From Zonotrichia leucophrys gambelii (taxonomy: Eukaryota > Chordata > Aves > Passeriformes > Passerellidae): 64,000 nucleotides of DNA. The position numbers and the translations under genes were made by a program. Under the pieces are notes generated by a model that worked only from the letters and a program-made list of their open reading frames with translations, was not told the origin of the DNA and made no database searches. The DNA lies in the NCBI RefSeq assembly GCF_028769735.1, contig NC_088200.1, positions 69,225,268-69,289,267 of the forward strand, read 5' to 3'. Below are positions 22,868 through 36,299 of this stretch, one piece after another (within the stretch, counting starts at the first letter, position 1; each line of letters begins with the position of its first letter).

Positions 22868-23755
22868 TTTGCTGATTATAGTAAATCAGGAGGAGTTTCT
22901 GTCTCCCTCAAAGGCAGGCCCTGCAGAGAGACCTACAAAAATTAAAGGGGTTGACAATCACCAGCCGTATGAATTTTAACAGGGGCAATCACTGGATTCT
23001 GCACTTGGGACAAAGCAGCTCTGGATGTGTGGACAGACTGGGAAAGGAGAGGTTGGAATGCAGCGCTGCAGAAAGGGTCTTGAGTTTCCTGGTGAATGGC
23101 AAGTTGAACATGGTCAGCAATGCCCTGGCAGCCAGGAGGGTCCCCAGGAGGGCCCTGGGGTGCATCAGGCACAGCATCACAGCCAAGAAAGGGAGGGGAT
23201 TGTCCTGCTCTGCTCTGCTCTGTACTGGGGCAGCCTCACCTCCAGTGCTGGGGACAGGTCTGAGTGCCACAACACAAAAAAGACATTGAGCTGTTAGAGA
23301 GTGTTGAAGGAGACCACGAGGATGGTGAAGGAGGACCTTGGGGTGAAGCCATGTGAGGAGTGGCTGCGGTCACTTGGTCTGTTCAGCCTGGAGGAGACTG
23401 AGGGGAGACCTCACTGCAGGTGCAGCTTCCTTGTGAGGGGAAGAGAAGGGGCCGGCGCTGATCTCTTCTCTGTGGTGGCAGCGACAAGACACAGGGGAGT
23501 GGCCTGAAGTCCTGTCAGGAGATGTTCAGGCTGGGTATTAGAAAAACGTCCTTAACGCACAGGTTGGTTGGGCACTGGAACAGGCTCTCCAGGAAAGGGG
23601 TCACAGCCCCAAGCCTGACAGAGTTCAAGATTTTGGACGGTGTTCATGGGCACATGGTGTGACTCTTGGATCTGTCCTGGTCAGAACCATCAGTTGAATT
23701 TTGATGATGGTTGTGGATTCTGTCCGATTCTGGATAATCTTTTCTTCTATGATTG
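22868..23755 (+). mobile_element. CR1 LINE 3' fragment (about 0.9 kb)
   Basis: It reads through the CR1 3' region in order: 'gggcaatcac...ggattctgcactt', 'tgccctggcagccaggaggg', 'gaggagtggctg', 'ctgttcagcctgg', 'ggggagacctcact', and a diverged terminal part near 'ttcttctatgatt'. Open frames inside it are remnants or chance. Its central part (about 23,080-23,400) is homologous to the reverse complement of the CR1 at about 49,600-49,960, so the two belong to the same or a close subfamily. Confidence 0.88.
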
Positions 23756-26700
23756 ATGGATATATCCAGGCCCATAGACACTGCAATATCCAGTCTAAGA
23801 GGTACTAAAGACACCTTGATACCAAAAATACACAACGCAGAAAAAGGAATAAATTTTTTAGACATGGATTAAATTAAAAACCATCCCAGTCATGGTTCCA
23901 TTGGATGATTGAAGATATGGTTACATATTGAAAACCAAACAGCATTGACAGACCTAAAATTTTACTCTATGAAGCTGACCATTCTGGGCAGTTTGCCTTA
24001 TCCAGCCACTTAAAAAGTCAAAGAGATTGCCACTTGTGGACAGTGCCAAAGATGTCTTAGTCAGGATCCATTATGTGTAAAATTAGTAGAGCTGCATTAC
24101 AATCACTTTTCAGTTCTGTTTATTCATTTTGGCTTGGAAAGAGTTCCTGTTTATAGAAGATCTGTATCATACTACTTGAAAGAGCTACTGAGGTTTGATA
24201 CACAAGCTGGAAGAGAATGCAATTCTCACACACAACAAAATGTGTAAGATCCTGAGTTGTCTTCTCGAGTGCAGAGGGAAAACACCCCCAAAGACAATGC
24301 AGCAGAGCACTAGCCTGGCACAAGACAGAGTGAGAGGATGTTGTGTGTACAAAGAACTCATTTGGTCCAAGGCTCTGCTCATTTTCTCCACAAGAACATG
24401 ATGGGTTTTACAGTCCCTCAGACTGTAAAACACTGACAGCCAGTGTTCCTATAAGCATAAGGCTGCCATTGTTCAGAACTCACATATATCTAACCATAAA
24501 CATATTTTGGGATGCTGATATAATACAAAATTACAATATATGAGCAAACAGCTAGATTATCAGAACAGTAACTCAGTAACTCTGTATTTGAAACACATAA
24601 TTAAAAAATTTCTATGAATATTTACAAATTTACCAATTTGATAACCACCATGTAGTTATCATCAGAAAATTAGCTGTGGCAAAACACAGCTCAGTAACTG
24701 CCTGAAACACAGAAGATTTCTCTTATGGCTTTAAAATTGCAATGCTGTTAGAAGTCTAAAATTCAGGAAGGTATAGGAGAGTTCCATTTCAGCCCCACCC
24801 AGAAAAACAAAAACAGCAACTTGCTGTTTAACCGTCACTTATTCCCTTTTTATGTCTTTTGAAAAAAAAAAAGATGTAATTCATGTTACTGTTTTTCAGG
24901 AAATACCAGATTTTCCAGTTATTTAGTATAATAAAAATCTACTATTAGCTTTCTGCCTTAAAAAACCACAGTTATCCTCATATATATTTCCTTACACCTG
25001 TTCAGAAATCAACATGTCTGAGCAGAGTGCTACGGCCTGAAGGGAAAATAACATTTAGCTGAAGACACAAAAAGGAAAGGAAAGTCACTTTCATAAGGTT
25101 ACCTGCATCTATCTTTTTTGACGTGAGATGCATGCTGGAATTTGATCACTTTTCCTCTCTAAAAACTACCTGGGACACAGACAGCTTCCTCAAAAACTAG
25201 AAAAATAGCTTCATGGCTTGCAGCATATAGTGACAATATTAGTCCAGGAAACAAAATCACTTTGCCTAAATTACCTTACCAATGGCTTCAATTGCAGTTA
25301 CCAAGAACCAGTCAGAAAATATTAGACCAGGGCAAAGTTTAACGATTACTGAAATTGCTGCACCTACTGAATTTTTCATTATGATTCCCTAAATCTACTA
25401 GTAAGCAGCACCCAGCCCAGGAGGACTAAAGCCACTTCAAGAAATCTTACCAGGATACCTTAACTTCATGCAGAGACATAGGTCTTCAACAAAAGATGCA
25501 ATTGAAGACATCTAAAAGCTGTTGTTTATCTTTTGCTAAACAGCTCCCTTGCACTCATCATCAGTACTTCTGACTGAAAATGTAAGGTGCAAAGAAGAAA
25601 CATCAGAAAAGTAAAAACACATATGCTTTTAAAAACAATGTGGTGTTTAAATAGATCTTATTGGATAAATTTTCAAAGCAGTGAACAAGTTGGAAAAATC
25701 CAGTGCTTCTAGAAAATATTTTTCATCTCCATCCTTAAGGAATCCTGCAGCATTAAATTCTCACAGCAGACATCTTTGCCAACTAGAGCTAACAGCAACA
25801 TCACCTCTAGCCACAGCATTCAAGACTACAGCTCTCCTAATTAATAGTGACTATTTAAACTAAATCTAGCAGCGTTCAGACAGACTTCAGCCACATCTAC
25901 AAGGTTAGACATACATGTTCTAGTACAACAGTATGTGCTCTTTCCAAGAGAGGAAACAGATGTAACTGTAAGATGTAAATCACAAGTGGGTTTATGGAGC
26001 GATCCTGTACAGAGGCCAGCTGTTATCTATCCACAAGCCCCAAAATAAATTTACCTAACAGACTAATATTTTCAAAATCTCACTGTTGAAACAGCACCAT
26101 TTCTCTGCTACCCAAATGTTTCTTCTAGAACATATCTTCCTCTCCTACTCTGTCCCCCACAATCCTTATTGAGAACCCATTCCTTGCGAATGTCCCTTCC
26201 CAAGGAGATCCTACTCTTACCCCATTATCTCTTACTATGAAACAGGAAAAAAACTCCAGTTGATTCCTGGACTATTTCTTAAGCATCTGTTAAATTAAAT
26301 CCATCTGTTTGAATAAACAGAGCAAATAAGAATGCTTTGTTTGTACACCCTACATTGTGAACAACAGTTGTGATGAAGAGGTGAAACATTCTTTCCTTTT
26401 CAAATTTTAATAGAAACCTCTATCTGAGTGTCAGTACAGATGTCATTCAGTGGTGATGGGATAATCCATCAAGATCTTTTGAATAGAAGCTGAAGAAACA
26501 TTCCAGTCATTTCTCTCAGAAATATTGACTTCGTTCTGCTACTACATTATGGCTACCTACATCTTTTTCCTTTCAAGACTGAAATTATCCATGTACAAAT
26601 ATTTCTATGACAGAAAAATTCTTGTCAACTTTAGACTCAGAATAAAAAATATCTCTATTAAATCAGAGCAACAATCATAAGCAACTATTAATAGGAATAA

Positions 26701-29700
26701 TTTCCTGCTGGTACACTACACAAAAATTAGCTATCCACTGGACTTCAAAATGAGCGTCCAACTTATTCATAGATGATCACAACATGTAGAAAGAAAATTA
26801 CAATAGTGAGACCCAAGAGAGCTGCCATGTTAGTTCTCATTTCCTATTTTGCCAAGAGGGAGTGCTCTAATTTTTCTTGAACTTGATTGATGAAACTATG
26901 AAAAAATGCTATAGAAAACTCTAGAAACACTTGACTTCAGAAAAAGAAGCAATCATTTTGTTGTTTGGGTTTGGTTTTTGGTGTTTTTTTGCTGCGTGGG
27001 TTTTTTAATAGTTCTTTTAAGTTTTAGTACGTCATTTTACCCCTGGTTTCAAGAGTGTTATTTCTTTCCTGCTCTGATTGCTATTGTTCTCATTACAGAG
27101 TTCTTCAGGAGCTCTGTCCAGCAGTAAAGTGGTATTGCTGCCTTGCAATCGGGTGTTGAAGAGCAAGTACAAGACAGCAAAAAGTGCAATGCTGCTCCAG
27201 AGATTTTACTTTGGTCCAAGGAAATTGCTCCAAGTTATAAATGGAATATAATACAGTAAGAATATAATACAGCAATTGTATTATCCCCATTTTGTCTGTG
27301 GTGACCATAGGCATGCTCCCTTCCTCCCTTCCTGTTCCTCCCTGTGGTCCATCCCCTAGGTCCACATGGAGAGTTGCCGTAATCAGCAGTTTACCTTCAA
27401 CAGCAATTGGTAGGAGCCAGAGGACAATCATTTGCCAGGTCAAAAAACAAGACTAGCACAACTAAGAATCAGACCCGTATCACCTATGCCACAGTTCTAT
27501 ACTTCTGTGCCAATTGGCAATCCCCATTTTCCTCTTCATAAATGAATGGATGCGAGATTTCTGAAACACAACTGTTAATTCAGGAATGAGCACTTACATC
27601 AATAGAGGGTTTTAAAATACTAATGCTGAATGAATATTTTAAAAAATACGCTGAGAAAAAATGAGATGGCATTCAATCTTGTACTATTCCAATTTCTAAA
27701 TTGTGCTCTCTTATCTACAGAAAATGGATGAGGAAAAGTATGTCTTTGGAATGCACAAAACCACACAACTACCCCTCTATGCTTCACACTGAAAAAAATC
27801 TGCATGAGGGTATCTTACTATGGTAACAGTGAGATAATGAAGAAAAGCTTGCATGTTTATAGCGTAACATATATTCTTTGGGGTTATCAAATCAACCTCT
27901 TAGACCACTACAGAAAGCAAAATGGAACAAGCTCTTTTTGTACTGTGTCAAAACTGCATTGTGGCTCATTGGCTGTCCACGAGTAAACTTTTCTGCATCT
28001 CTGGGGATAATACTTGATACTTAAGGTAGGAATCCAATTATCACCATTGCTTTGGTTCCTAAATCTTAATACGTTTTGACCTTCAGACAAAGAACTTTTT
28101 TCCTCTGGTGTGTGATATATTCACTTACAATTTTCTCATGGTTCTAAGTGACAAGTAGCTTCATTTCCTGGACTGTGTTTCTTTTAATAAGAAATGTCTA
28201 ATTATTCAAATCCTAACTGGTCATTTTGATATTATCTTGAGACATTCCACAAATCCAGGACTGCTTGGAAAGTCTCTATCTTTCTTTACAAAAACTGATT
28301 ACCCCAAAGTTTGATTCACGCTTCAGAGTCTCAGCTGCACATGGCTAACAGACATCCACTCTCATGGTAAGTGCAAACATACAGTCATGCAGGCATGAAT
28401 GGCTGATAAATTGATAACCTACAGCACACTTACCTACCCAGTTCTTTTTTCTTCTACATCCTTTAAGTTAATATTGCAAAGCAGCTTAATAAAGTACCTT
28501 AAATATAGAAGGGGCAATATGCCAAATAATGAAGCCAAATAAATATTATTTATTCCCAAATATTTGGTTTTTAAAGCAGTAATATATTTTTTGGGGACTG
28601 AGAAATCTAAATTTGGTCTGGAAACAAGGACAGACAGACAATTTGTTAGGAAGTTTAATTGTCCTTTTGCATTCCTTGTCTTCCAAAGTCACAAGTACTG
28701 ATATACTATATACTCTTAAAATTGCTTCTAAATTTTTTCTGTCAGAAATTGCTGACATTATGACATTTTCTGTCAGAAATTACTTCTGACAAAACAGAAA
28801 GAAGAAATTGCATAGCCATTCCAACTACAAGAGCAGTAGTTCTTCTGACATCAATTTAAAAATTATAGTACTAAAGCATGTGCATCCCAGCAGGGTGCCA
28901 CCAGAGACAGACAAGGAAGTATTCATGAACATAAATATGTCATGAGCACCAGGTCTATTTAGTGTTCATATCTTTTCGTTAAGCAAAGTGGAGAAGCAAC
29001 ACTGAAAATAGACAAACACAGCATCTCTTAGACTCACCATTTATGCAGGGGCAAAACAACATCTCGTACATAATTAATTTATTTTTAAATTGCTGTGATC
29101 AGAGCTCCAAATACAGCAATGAATATTGCACAAGTAAATTTTGACCCTATATTAAGTTCTCACAATGCCAATTAGGAAGAATGAAGTTTCTGCATTCAAT
29201 CCTTGGTTTCGTAAACAGGATCCTTATACCAGGATACTTTGATGACCCAGCATCTTATTATCATATGTGAAAAATAATTAAATGCCTCTTCAGCCCAAGG
29301 TATTCAGACTTGCAGTGAGTGCATTAAAATAAATGAAACCTAACAGTCTGTATGAGCTCATCCAAAAGACGAATCCTTAAAACCAGTCAAAACTGGTAGA
29401 AGAAGGGCACACAAATTCACTTCTGAATTGCTATTTCTGTTGTCAGCTGGCACAAAGAGGAGGAAGTTTCGCAAACAAGAATTTTGCCAGAAAATTTAGC
29501 CAAGTACAACTCAGTGAACACTTTCCAGACTCAGTGTTCTGTGATAAGTTAAAAGGATCACAATGTTTTTTATAGTCATATTAGATAAACTAATTTGCCA
29601 TACTCCCAGCTGATGTGCCAGGTCTTATGCTAAACTTAAACACCTGTGAAGAGGACGCTCCAATATAGCTCATGTGTTGGCTCAGCATTCAAACTGTTCT

Positions 29701-30157
29701 TTATTCCAAAGTCAGAGAAATCACACAAAAGTGAACTATACTCAGATTGCACAAAAACCCTCTTTATTTTAAGCGTGATCTTATAAAGCAGGCAGATTTT
29801 AGCTAATCCCCTCTTAAAAGCCTCTTTTTGTGTTAATTCTATAACATTGTAATGTAACCACATCTAAATATTCAACCTTAAATTCCTTCAGGGCAAACCA
29901 ACCACTTTCTACCCAGCTCTTAACTGACAGTCAGAATTATTTATTGCTGTTAACTTTAGTAGAGAACTGCTTGTAGTTGAAACATTTTCTCTTCTATATC
30001 AATTTTATCTCCTCTAGTTTAACTACTCTTCTTGCATTGATTTTCATAAAATTATCAGTTTTTCTTCTTGGCTGTTCTTCTGATCATTCTCTAATCTCTC
30101 TATCTCCTTTGTATGAGTGGTGTCAAAAAGCCACACAACCACAGCTGAAACTTCTCA
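23756..30157. other. Non-coding stretch, no gene recognised
   Basis: AT-rich sequence. The longest open frame (112 codons, minus strand near 27,105-27,443) has no recognisable domain. T-rich patches occur near 26,960-27,015. No RNA gene or mobile element was recognised with confidence. Confidence 0.55.
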
Positions 30158-30162
30158 GTCAC

Positions 30163-30815
30163 TGTCTTGGTTTGGAAAGACAGGTGTCTGCTAATGAAGG
30201 CAGGAGCCTCCCCTGAAATGGAAAAAAGTGATCCCCCTCCCTCCAAATTGTTATAAATTTGAAATTAAGGGGAGCTCTCGGGCAAAAATATGGGAGCAGG
30301 AATAACTGTTCTTTATTAGGGAAGAAAATAAAAAGATAAAATACACAATGCAGTAAACTAAACAACACTGACAGAGTCAGAACATAAACTGACACTGTTG
30401 GTCAGGGTGCTGGTGGCAGTCCAATTGGAATTGTGGCTGCAGTCCTCCTGGAGTGTCAGGTGTGGTTCTGTGGAGCAGAGACCCCATAGAAAGGTACAGT
30501 CTTCCTCTGAAGATCCAGTGGAAAAGGCAGCTGTTCCTCTGGGAAATCCAGTGGAGAAAGCCACGCTGGTGTCCCAGAATCTCAAGATTATATCTGGGTA
30601 GCAATGCTTGGCTCCTGCCTCTGGGCGGAGCATCTCGCAACGGGATGCTGTAGTTCTTACCAGTCATGCAGTGACATTCAATGGTCTGTTATCAGCAGAT
30701 GTCTCCCCAGAGGGAGGAGAGGTTGCGGAAGAGATAAGGAAAACTGCCCACTTGACAGAAGACAACTGCCATACAGATGGCAAATAGAATACAATTTGCT
30801 TGGCAATCCAGGACA
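30163..30815 (+). mobile_element. Solo LTR of an avian endogenous retrovirus, with 5-bp target-site duplication
   Basis: The element starts TGTCTTGGTTTGG and ends ...CCAGGACA, giving a TG...CA LTR of 653 bp. It is flanked by GTCAC on both sides (30,158-30,162 and 30,816-30,820), a perfect 5-bp duplication. AATAAA-type signals lie near 30,325. No internal retroviral sequence is present, so it is the product of LTR-LTR recombination. Its 3' end (CCAGGACA) matches the diverged end of the LTR at 50,388-51,044. Open frames inside it are not genes. Confidence 0.88.
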
Positions 30816-31493
30816 GTCACCAAGCCCAAGAATTCTCATTCAGATTTTAAATACTACATCACTTAGTACTACCCAAATAATCTCTTTGTTTTTTCCCCAG
30901 CTGCATGGCATCAGTTTGTCTTTGTGTACAGTCTACTGTAAAAGCCTGGTCCTTTCCTTCTAATTGATATTACCAATCTGTTTATACTCACACGTACCAC
31001 TGACCACCAGTTGCAAAAATACCATTGTAAATTATCTACTGATTGATTGTCACTGCTTTTGTAGCCAGTCACACAGGAGTTTATTTTTCCCTTTTCCTTT
31101 ATTGCTACAATATAATTTCCAAGTTGAAAGGAATAAAAATAGCCAACTTATCTGTAGCAATGAATAAACACAGCTCGAGTATACCTCGATAAAACAAGGA
31201 AATGCAAGGTCAGAAAGGCAAAGTTCATTTTATATAGTGCCAGCAATAGCCTTCTTGGAGCAGAAAGTGCAAGTTGGAAGTCCCTGCCAATATGGGATGC
31301 TTTTATGGGTCTTTAAATAATTATTAAAGGTATTTAGCTGTTTGGAGAATGGTATCTAACTGTAGGTAATTTTAAACTAGAGATTCACCAATTCTTTGTA
31401 AGAGTGAAGTCATCTGCCCTTTTAGCTAGCACATCTGATATGCACTGATAAATACTGTTCACAAATTCCCTATATTTATTGTAATGGCATACC

Positions 31494-32432
31494 TCAGGGC
31501 CTGATGTTGGGATCAGTGCTATTTAACATCATTGTCAGCCATGTGGACAGCAGAATCAACCCCACCCTCAGCAATATTCCCAGCAGTCAATACACTGCAG
31601 TGACAGGATGGCATGCAGAGGGACCTTTACAACCTGAGAGGTAGATTTGTTCAAACCTCATGAAGTTCAACAACTTGAAGTGCAATGTCCCTCACCAGGA
31701 CTGGGACAATCCCAAATGCAAATACAGGCTGGGCAGGGAATAGAATAAGAGCAGCCCCAGGTAGAAGAATTTTTCAGTGTTGGTGGGCAAAAATCTCAAC
31801 ATGATCCAGCAGTGTGCACAAGCAGCCAAGAAATCCAAGCATACCTTGGGCTTAATCAAAAGCAGCATGGCCAGCAGGTAGAGGGAGGGGATTCTGCTCT
31901 TCTATTTGGCCCTTGTGAGACCCCACCTGGAGTGCTGTACCCAGTTCTGTGGCCCTTAATATAAGAAGAATGTGGACTTCTTAGAATGAGTCCAGAGGTG
32001 GGTCATGAAGATGATCAGAGGCCTAGAACATCCCTCCTATGAAAACAGCCTGATGGATTGGGGTTGTTCAACCTGGAGAAGGTACCAGGAAGACGTTATA
32101 GCACCTTCCAGTACTTGAAGGAGGTTATAGGAGAACTAGAGAGAGAATTTGGCAAGGGCATGCAGTAATAGTACAAGAAGAATGGCTTTAAACTGAAAGA
32201 GGATGGGTTTAGGTTAGATCTGAGGAAGAAATTCTTAGCTGTGACAATGGTAAATCATTGAAACAGGTTGTTCAGAGAAATTGTGGCTCTCTTATTTTTG
32301 GAAATATTTAAGGCCAAGCTGAATGGGTATTTGAGGTTTAATGTAAAATGTTCTTGTCCACGGCCGGAGGGTTGAAACTAGATGTTCTTTAAAGTCCCTT
32401 CCAACCAGTCTGATTCTCTGATCCTATCTTGA
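31494..32432 (+). mobile_element. CR1 LINE 3' fragment (about 0.9 kb)
   Basis: It runs from the end of the RT-coding part ('ctcagggcctgatgttggg', then 'gatcagtgctatttaacatc', the DNA equivalent of a CR1 GPVLFNI motif) through 'tgtgagaccccacctggagt' and 'ctgtggccctt' to 'cccttccaac...ctgattctctgat' at the 3' end. Stops and indels make it non-functional. Confidence 0.88.
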
Positions 32433-34599
32433 GAACCCCACATAGAGCAGGACCTCCACACCAGACACAGCATGCTGTGCAGACCCTACCTCTAGAAGAA
32501 ATTCCCATAATTTGGATCATTCAAGCTATCATAGCATTTTCTTATAGGGAATTATATTCACCATCATATATTTACCCCTTCTATTGTCAAGCAGGAAGGA
32601 TGTTCACATGAGAACTTGCTGCACTGTTAGAAAGAGACAGGGACATACAAGTGATGTAATCACTAGTACCCAGTAGTAACTGTCTGCAGCCTTCTCCCTT
32701 TCGGTGAGCTGGCTGCATTCATCCTGAAGCCAGAAAAGTTGTGCAACTCAGCACAGCTCTGAAAGCCCAGCTGTGCATTCAGCACAGCACACTTAGTCAG
32801 GGTAACTCTTACATGGCTCACTCCCTCCTCAATATGCGATGGTCTTCTCGCCTGCCTTTGGCTAGGATATGGGCCAGGTATTATAGGGTGCAATGATGGC
32901 AAAAATAATATTTTCTTGAGATCCACAGGAAAGTTGCAACACCCTATAAGCCTGTAAAATTGTCTCCATTTCTTCTCAGTAACATGTAAAAGAATGCTGA
33001 CTCCTTTCCTAAACATTCTGCTACACTCTGCAGAAAGAAAAATGACATGGGGTTTTATGATGCATATCATGAACATTAATATACCACAAAAAAAGGAACA
33101 GGAAACACTATTTGACCAATCTGCAATTAGATCTGAAATTAAATAATTGATAATTAATTTCCCTAACAGCAATTAAAACATAGTGCAATTTATTCACAAT
33201 GGGAATAAATTAAAACATAGTGCAACTTATTCTCAATGGGAATTTGAAGGTGAAGCATCCTGCCTACCTTTCCCAGAACCCACATCCAGCCCATCATCGC
33301 AGAGCCTGAAGCACTATGGCTGAATCTGCACGAGTGCTTTGGATTGGGCAGGGAAGCAATTTAAAAGTAAATCCCCCCATTTCCAAATGCCAGGCCAGAC
33401 CACTGAGCAGCTTGAGTGCTTCCTCTTGGAGGAAGCAAACCCAGAATTTCCTCTCAATGTGCACACCTCAAGTGCTCAGACCCCTTTTAAGGTGCTTGAA
33501 GGTTTCTAACAGTTTATCCCTCCCTAAGCTGTGCCAGTCACTGTACACAGCATTTTCCCTAGGAAATAACTTAGACAGAGGCCTCCTCTATTCAAGAAAG
33601 TGAAGAGACCTCTAGTGTGTTCTTGGCACAGACCTGTTTGGCTAGATTTCATCTTTGTGTCAAACACTGATTGATTAAAAATGTCCGCAAATGAAAAGAC
33701 ACTGTGTGTGGACTAGCTGATAAAGCCCTTGCAGGAAGGCAGTTACATCAGATGCAAATTTCAGCTTTGGTGTCATAGAAACATCCTCCAAATTAAAATC
33801 CTGCTGATTTTAGGCAGGCTGGTTCTGCCTGCTATTGACATATTCTTATGCAAGGCACACAATGGGGAAGGTGAAGGTGAAGTAGCTGCCTTACACTTCT
33901 GTGCTAGAAGAAGCTCCCTAACAACCAGTGTTACAAAATCCGCAGAGCAAGGGAGCAACACTCAGTTGGCCTAATGGAAGGAAAAGACAGTCAACTGACA
34001 TAGCTGTAAATTAATTGATATAGAAGTTCTTAAAAGATGAGCAAGTAATTTTTTCTCAATTCAAGCCACATCTTAAAAATTTTACAGTATAAATACCTTT
34101 AAAATCTGCCATAAAAGCTAAGCTTACCTAATGTCTTATCACACCTTTTCTCCCCTTCCTGACACTGAGGATTTATCCCATGATTAGAGTCAAGTGACAG
34201 CTGTGGCCAAAGAAAAACAGTTAGGTTCCTGTGCTACATCATCAATATGGTGCCTTGCTTTTTTGTCATTTGATTCCAGGATCAACAACAGCTGTTGAGA
34301 GAGGCCTGCAAGTAAGGTACACTTAGTTTTTCTTTTTTTTGAGGATGTTGTTTAAGAGTATTCCCACCTCTTTCAGGCTTTCCTTTTTAGTAACACTATG
34401 CCAAAAACCCATAAAAAATTAAAGGGCTTGCAAATATTGTACTTATGTGGTAAATTAAACATTTAATGTGTGATATAATTTAACACTCATTCTTCATTTA
34501 ACACTTTCATGTTACAGCTTTTAGTAGGAATTTTCTCATTTTATTATGACCTGTTCTACAGTAGGAGTCCTAGTAAAATACATGTATTGTAATTGTATA
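32433..34599. other. Non-coding stretch, no gene recognised
   Basis: The longest open frame (169 codons, minus strand, 32,663-33,172) has no recognisable motif and no convincing splice context. I treat it as chance, with low certainty. A tandem duplication lies at 33,171-33,244. Confidence 0.5.
33171..33244. repeat. 37-bp tandem duplication
   Basis: Two adjacent 37-base copies beginning AATTAAAACATAGTGCAA differ at only a few positions. Confidence 0.88.
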
Positions 34600-34998
34600 A
34601 TTGTTAAAAGTAAAGGGGGAAATATTGTACTTGAATATCTGTATTGTACTTGTATATCTGTAAGAAAAATAAAAGGGGGAAATATAGTATTTGAATATCT
34701 GTATACAGGCCTTGCCCTGATAAGCCCTGGTTGTTCTTGATAGGCTGCAGCTGCGATGTCCTTAATTGGGCAGGAGGGGTAGCTAGTGGAGATAACTGTG
34801 ATAAAAGGGGGTGGGCTTGGCCAGTCAGGGAGAGCCTGGAAGGAGCCCTGATGATGACAATGAAGAAGCAGAAGAAGAAGAAGAAAGAAGAAGAAGTCTG
34901 TGCTGTGAAGAACTGCCCCCAAGAAATATCACCGAGAAGGTATGGGACTTTAGAAATATGCTTGCGACAGTATGGGACTCTAGAAGTATGAAATACAA
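34600..34998 (+). mobile_element. Possible retroviral LTR with duplicated purine-tract boundary
   Basis: Two copies of an AAAGGGGGAAATAT-type purine tract (about 34,612 and 34,672) are each followed by similar 'TTGAATATCTGTAT' text. That resembles a polypurine tract/LTR boundary that was locally duplicated. A GATAAAAGGGGG TATA-like element is at about 34,800, and a repeated 'gtatgggact' motif lies near 34,941 and 34,971. A plausible CA end lies near 34,998. No target-site duplication was found, so the assignment is tentative. Confidence 0.4.
34861..34897. repeat. (GAA)n-rich microsatellite
   Basis: A purine run of GAA/GCA/GAAA units. It produces spurious Glu/Arg-rich and, in reverse, Phe/Leu-rich open frames. 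Confidence 0.85.
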
Positions 34999-36260
34999 CA
35001 AGATAACAACACTGTTCAGTACACAGAATAAGAAAATACTTTACTCAGTGTCTTTTCTTAAATTTTTCATTAAGTTTCTGCTTTTCTCTTTTACAGCTGT
35101 ACACCTGAGTCAAGGTGTCATACCAAAATGCCTTTAAAATCTCTGAGCCAGAATTATTATTTCAACCAGTTTTACAAATAAGCCTGGTTTAATTACAAAT
35201 TAAGCTATGAACTAAAGCACAAAACCCTTAAATGCTGGGGTTGTTAAAAACCAAAAATTTTCCATCATCATTTCATCTGCTACAGAATCAAGACAAACTC
35301 TTACAATTCTTGGCTTCAAACAAGTCAGAGAACAATTAAATAGAAACTTTCAAATAAAAAACTGGAATTTTAAAATTCCTTTAACTTCAGCGGGAGTTTT
35401 GTGAGCATAGTGGTTGCGGTACAGGGACTTCACTGCACATTGGTTTTCAGTATATTTTTCATGTCTGAAGTAAAACAGTCTTTTATTAGTAACATCCAGG
35501 TCCAGAACCTCTAATACATTCTATGTCTCATTTATAAAAACAAACATCCAGCTTAGCAACACAGATGCACAGGTAGAAACCAAAACACAACTGTACACAT
35601 TTCTGCACTGCCAAATAATTTGCTACCACATAAAAACATGTTTAATATTTACACCCTTAACCGTTTATTTTCCTTAATAATTGAGTATTCCAAATGTTAA
35701 TAGTTAATAAGACAGAAGCATTTGCATTTGCCACAGAATGTGATGAACTTCTAAACAGCTAAATGCTGAGATGGTTCTCTAAAGCATCACTCTCCTTTCC
35801 CAGATGCTGGTGTACACAGGGAGAGTACAAATTCCCAAACTGCAGCAGTAACAAGTGAATTTCATTTGCAGGAATACAACTTACAAAAGAGAGGCTCATC
35901 ATGTCGTGATGCAGTAGTGAAAGAAAGTTCTCAAAAATTATCACAGGCTCAAATACTTTAACTGTGGTGTAAAAAGTCTTCCATGTAGGATAAAAACACT
36001 GAGCCTGACCCTCACCTTGGAAAACACTTAATGCTTCTAAACCAGCGGAGCTATTTCCTATTTACATTACATGATTAGAGATTAAAGATTGGAAGCAATC
36101 GCAGTGTAATGCAAAAATGTATTTATGCTGTATTTTTTCAAGTTGACACAAACGCTATCAATCAGACAAGCCTGAATTGTTCAATAACTGATTGATATAT
36201 GTAGATAACCCTGCTTTGTACTCACAGACCAGCCTGTGCCACAATGTCAGTTTCATTGGG

Positions 36261-36299
36261 CTATATATGCAGCCTATGGTATATATATGCAGCCCATAG
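36261..36299. repeat. About 20-bp tandem duplication
   Basis: Two adjacent copies share TATATATGCAGCCYATRG. Confidence 0.8.

Noticed and set aside
32663..33172. 169-codon minus-strand open frame, the longest outside the mobile elements
   Set aside because: No recognisable domain, no supportive splice context and mixed composition consistent with chance; a protein search would settle it.
34536..34922. Minus-strand frame with a Phe/Leu run resembling a signal peptide
   Set aside because: The hydrophobic run is the reverse of the GAA microsatellite.
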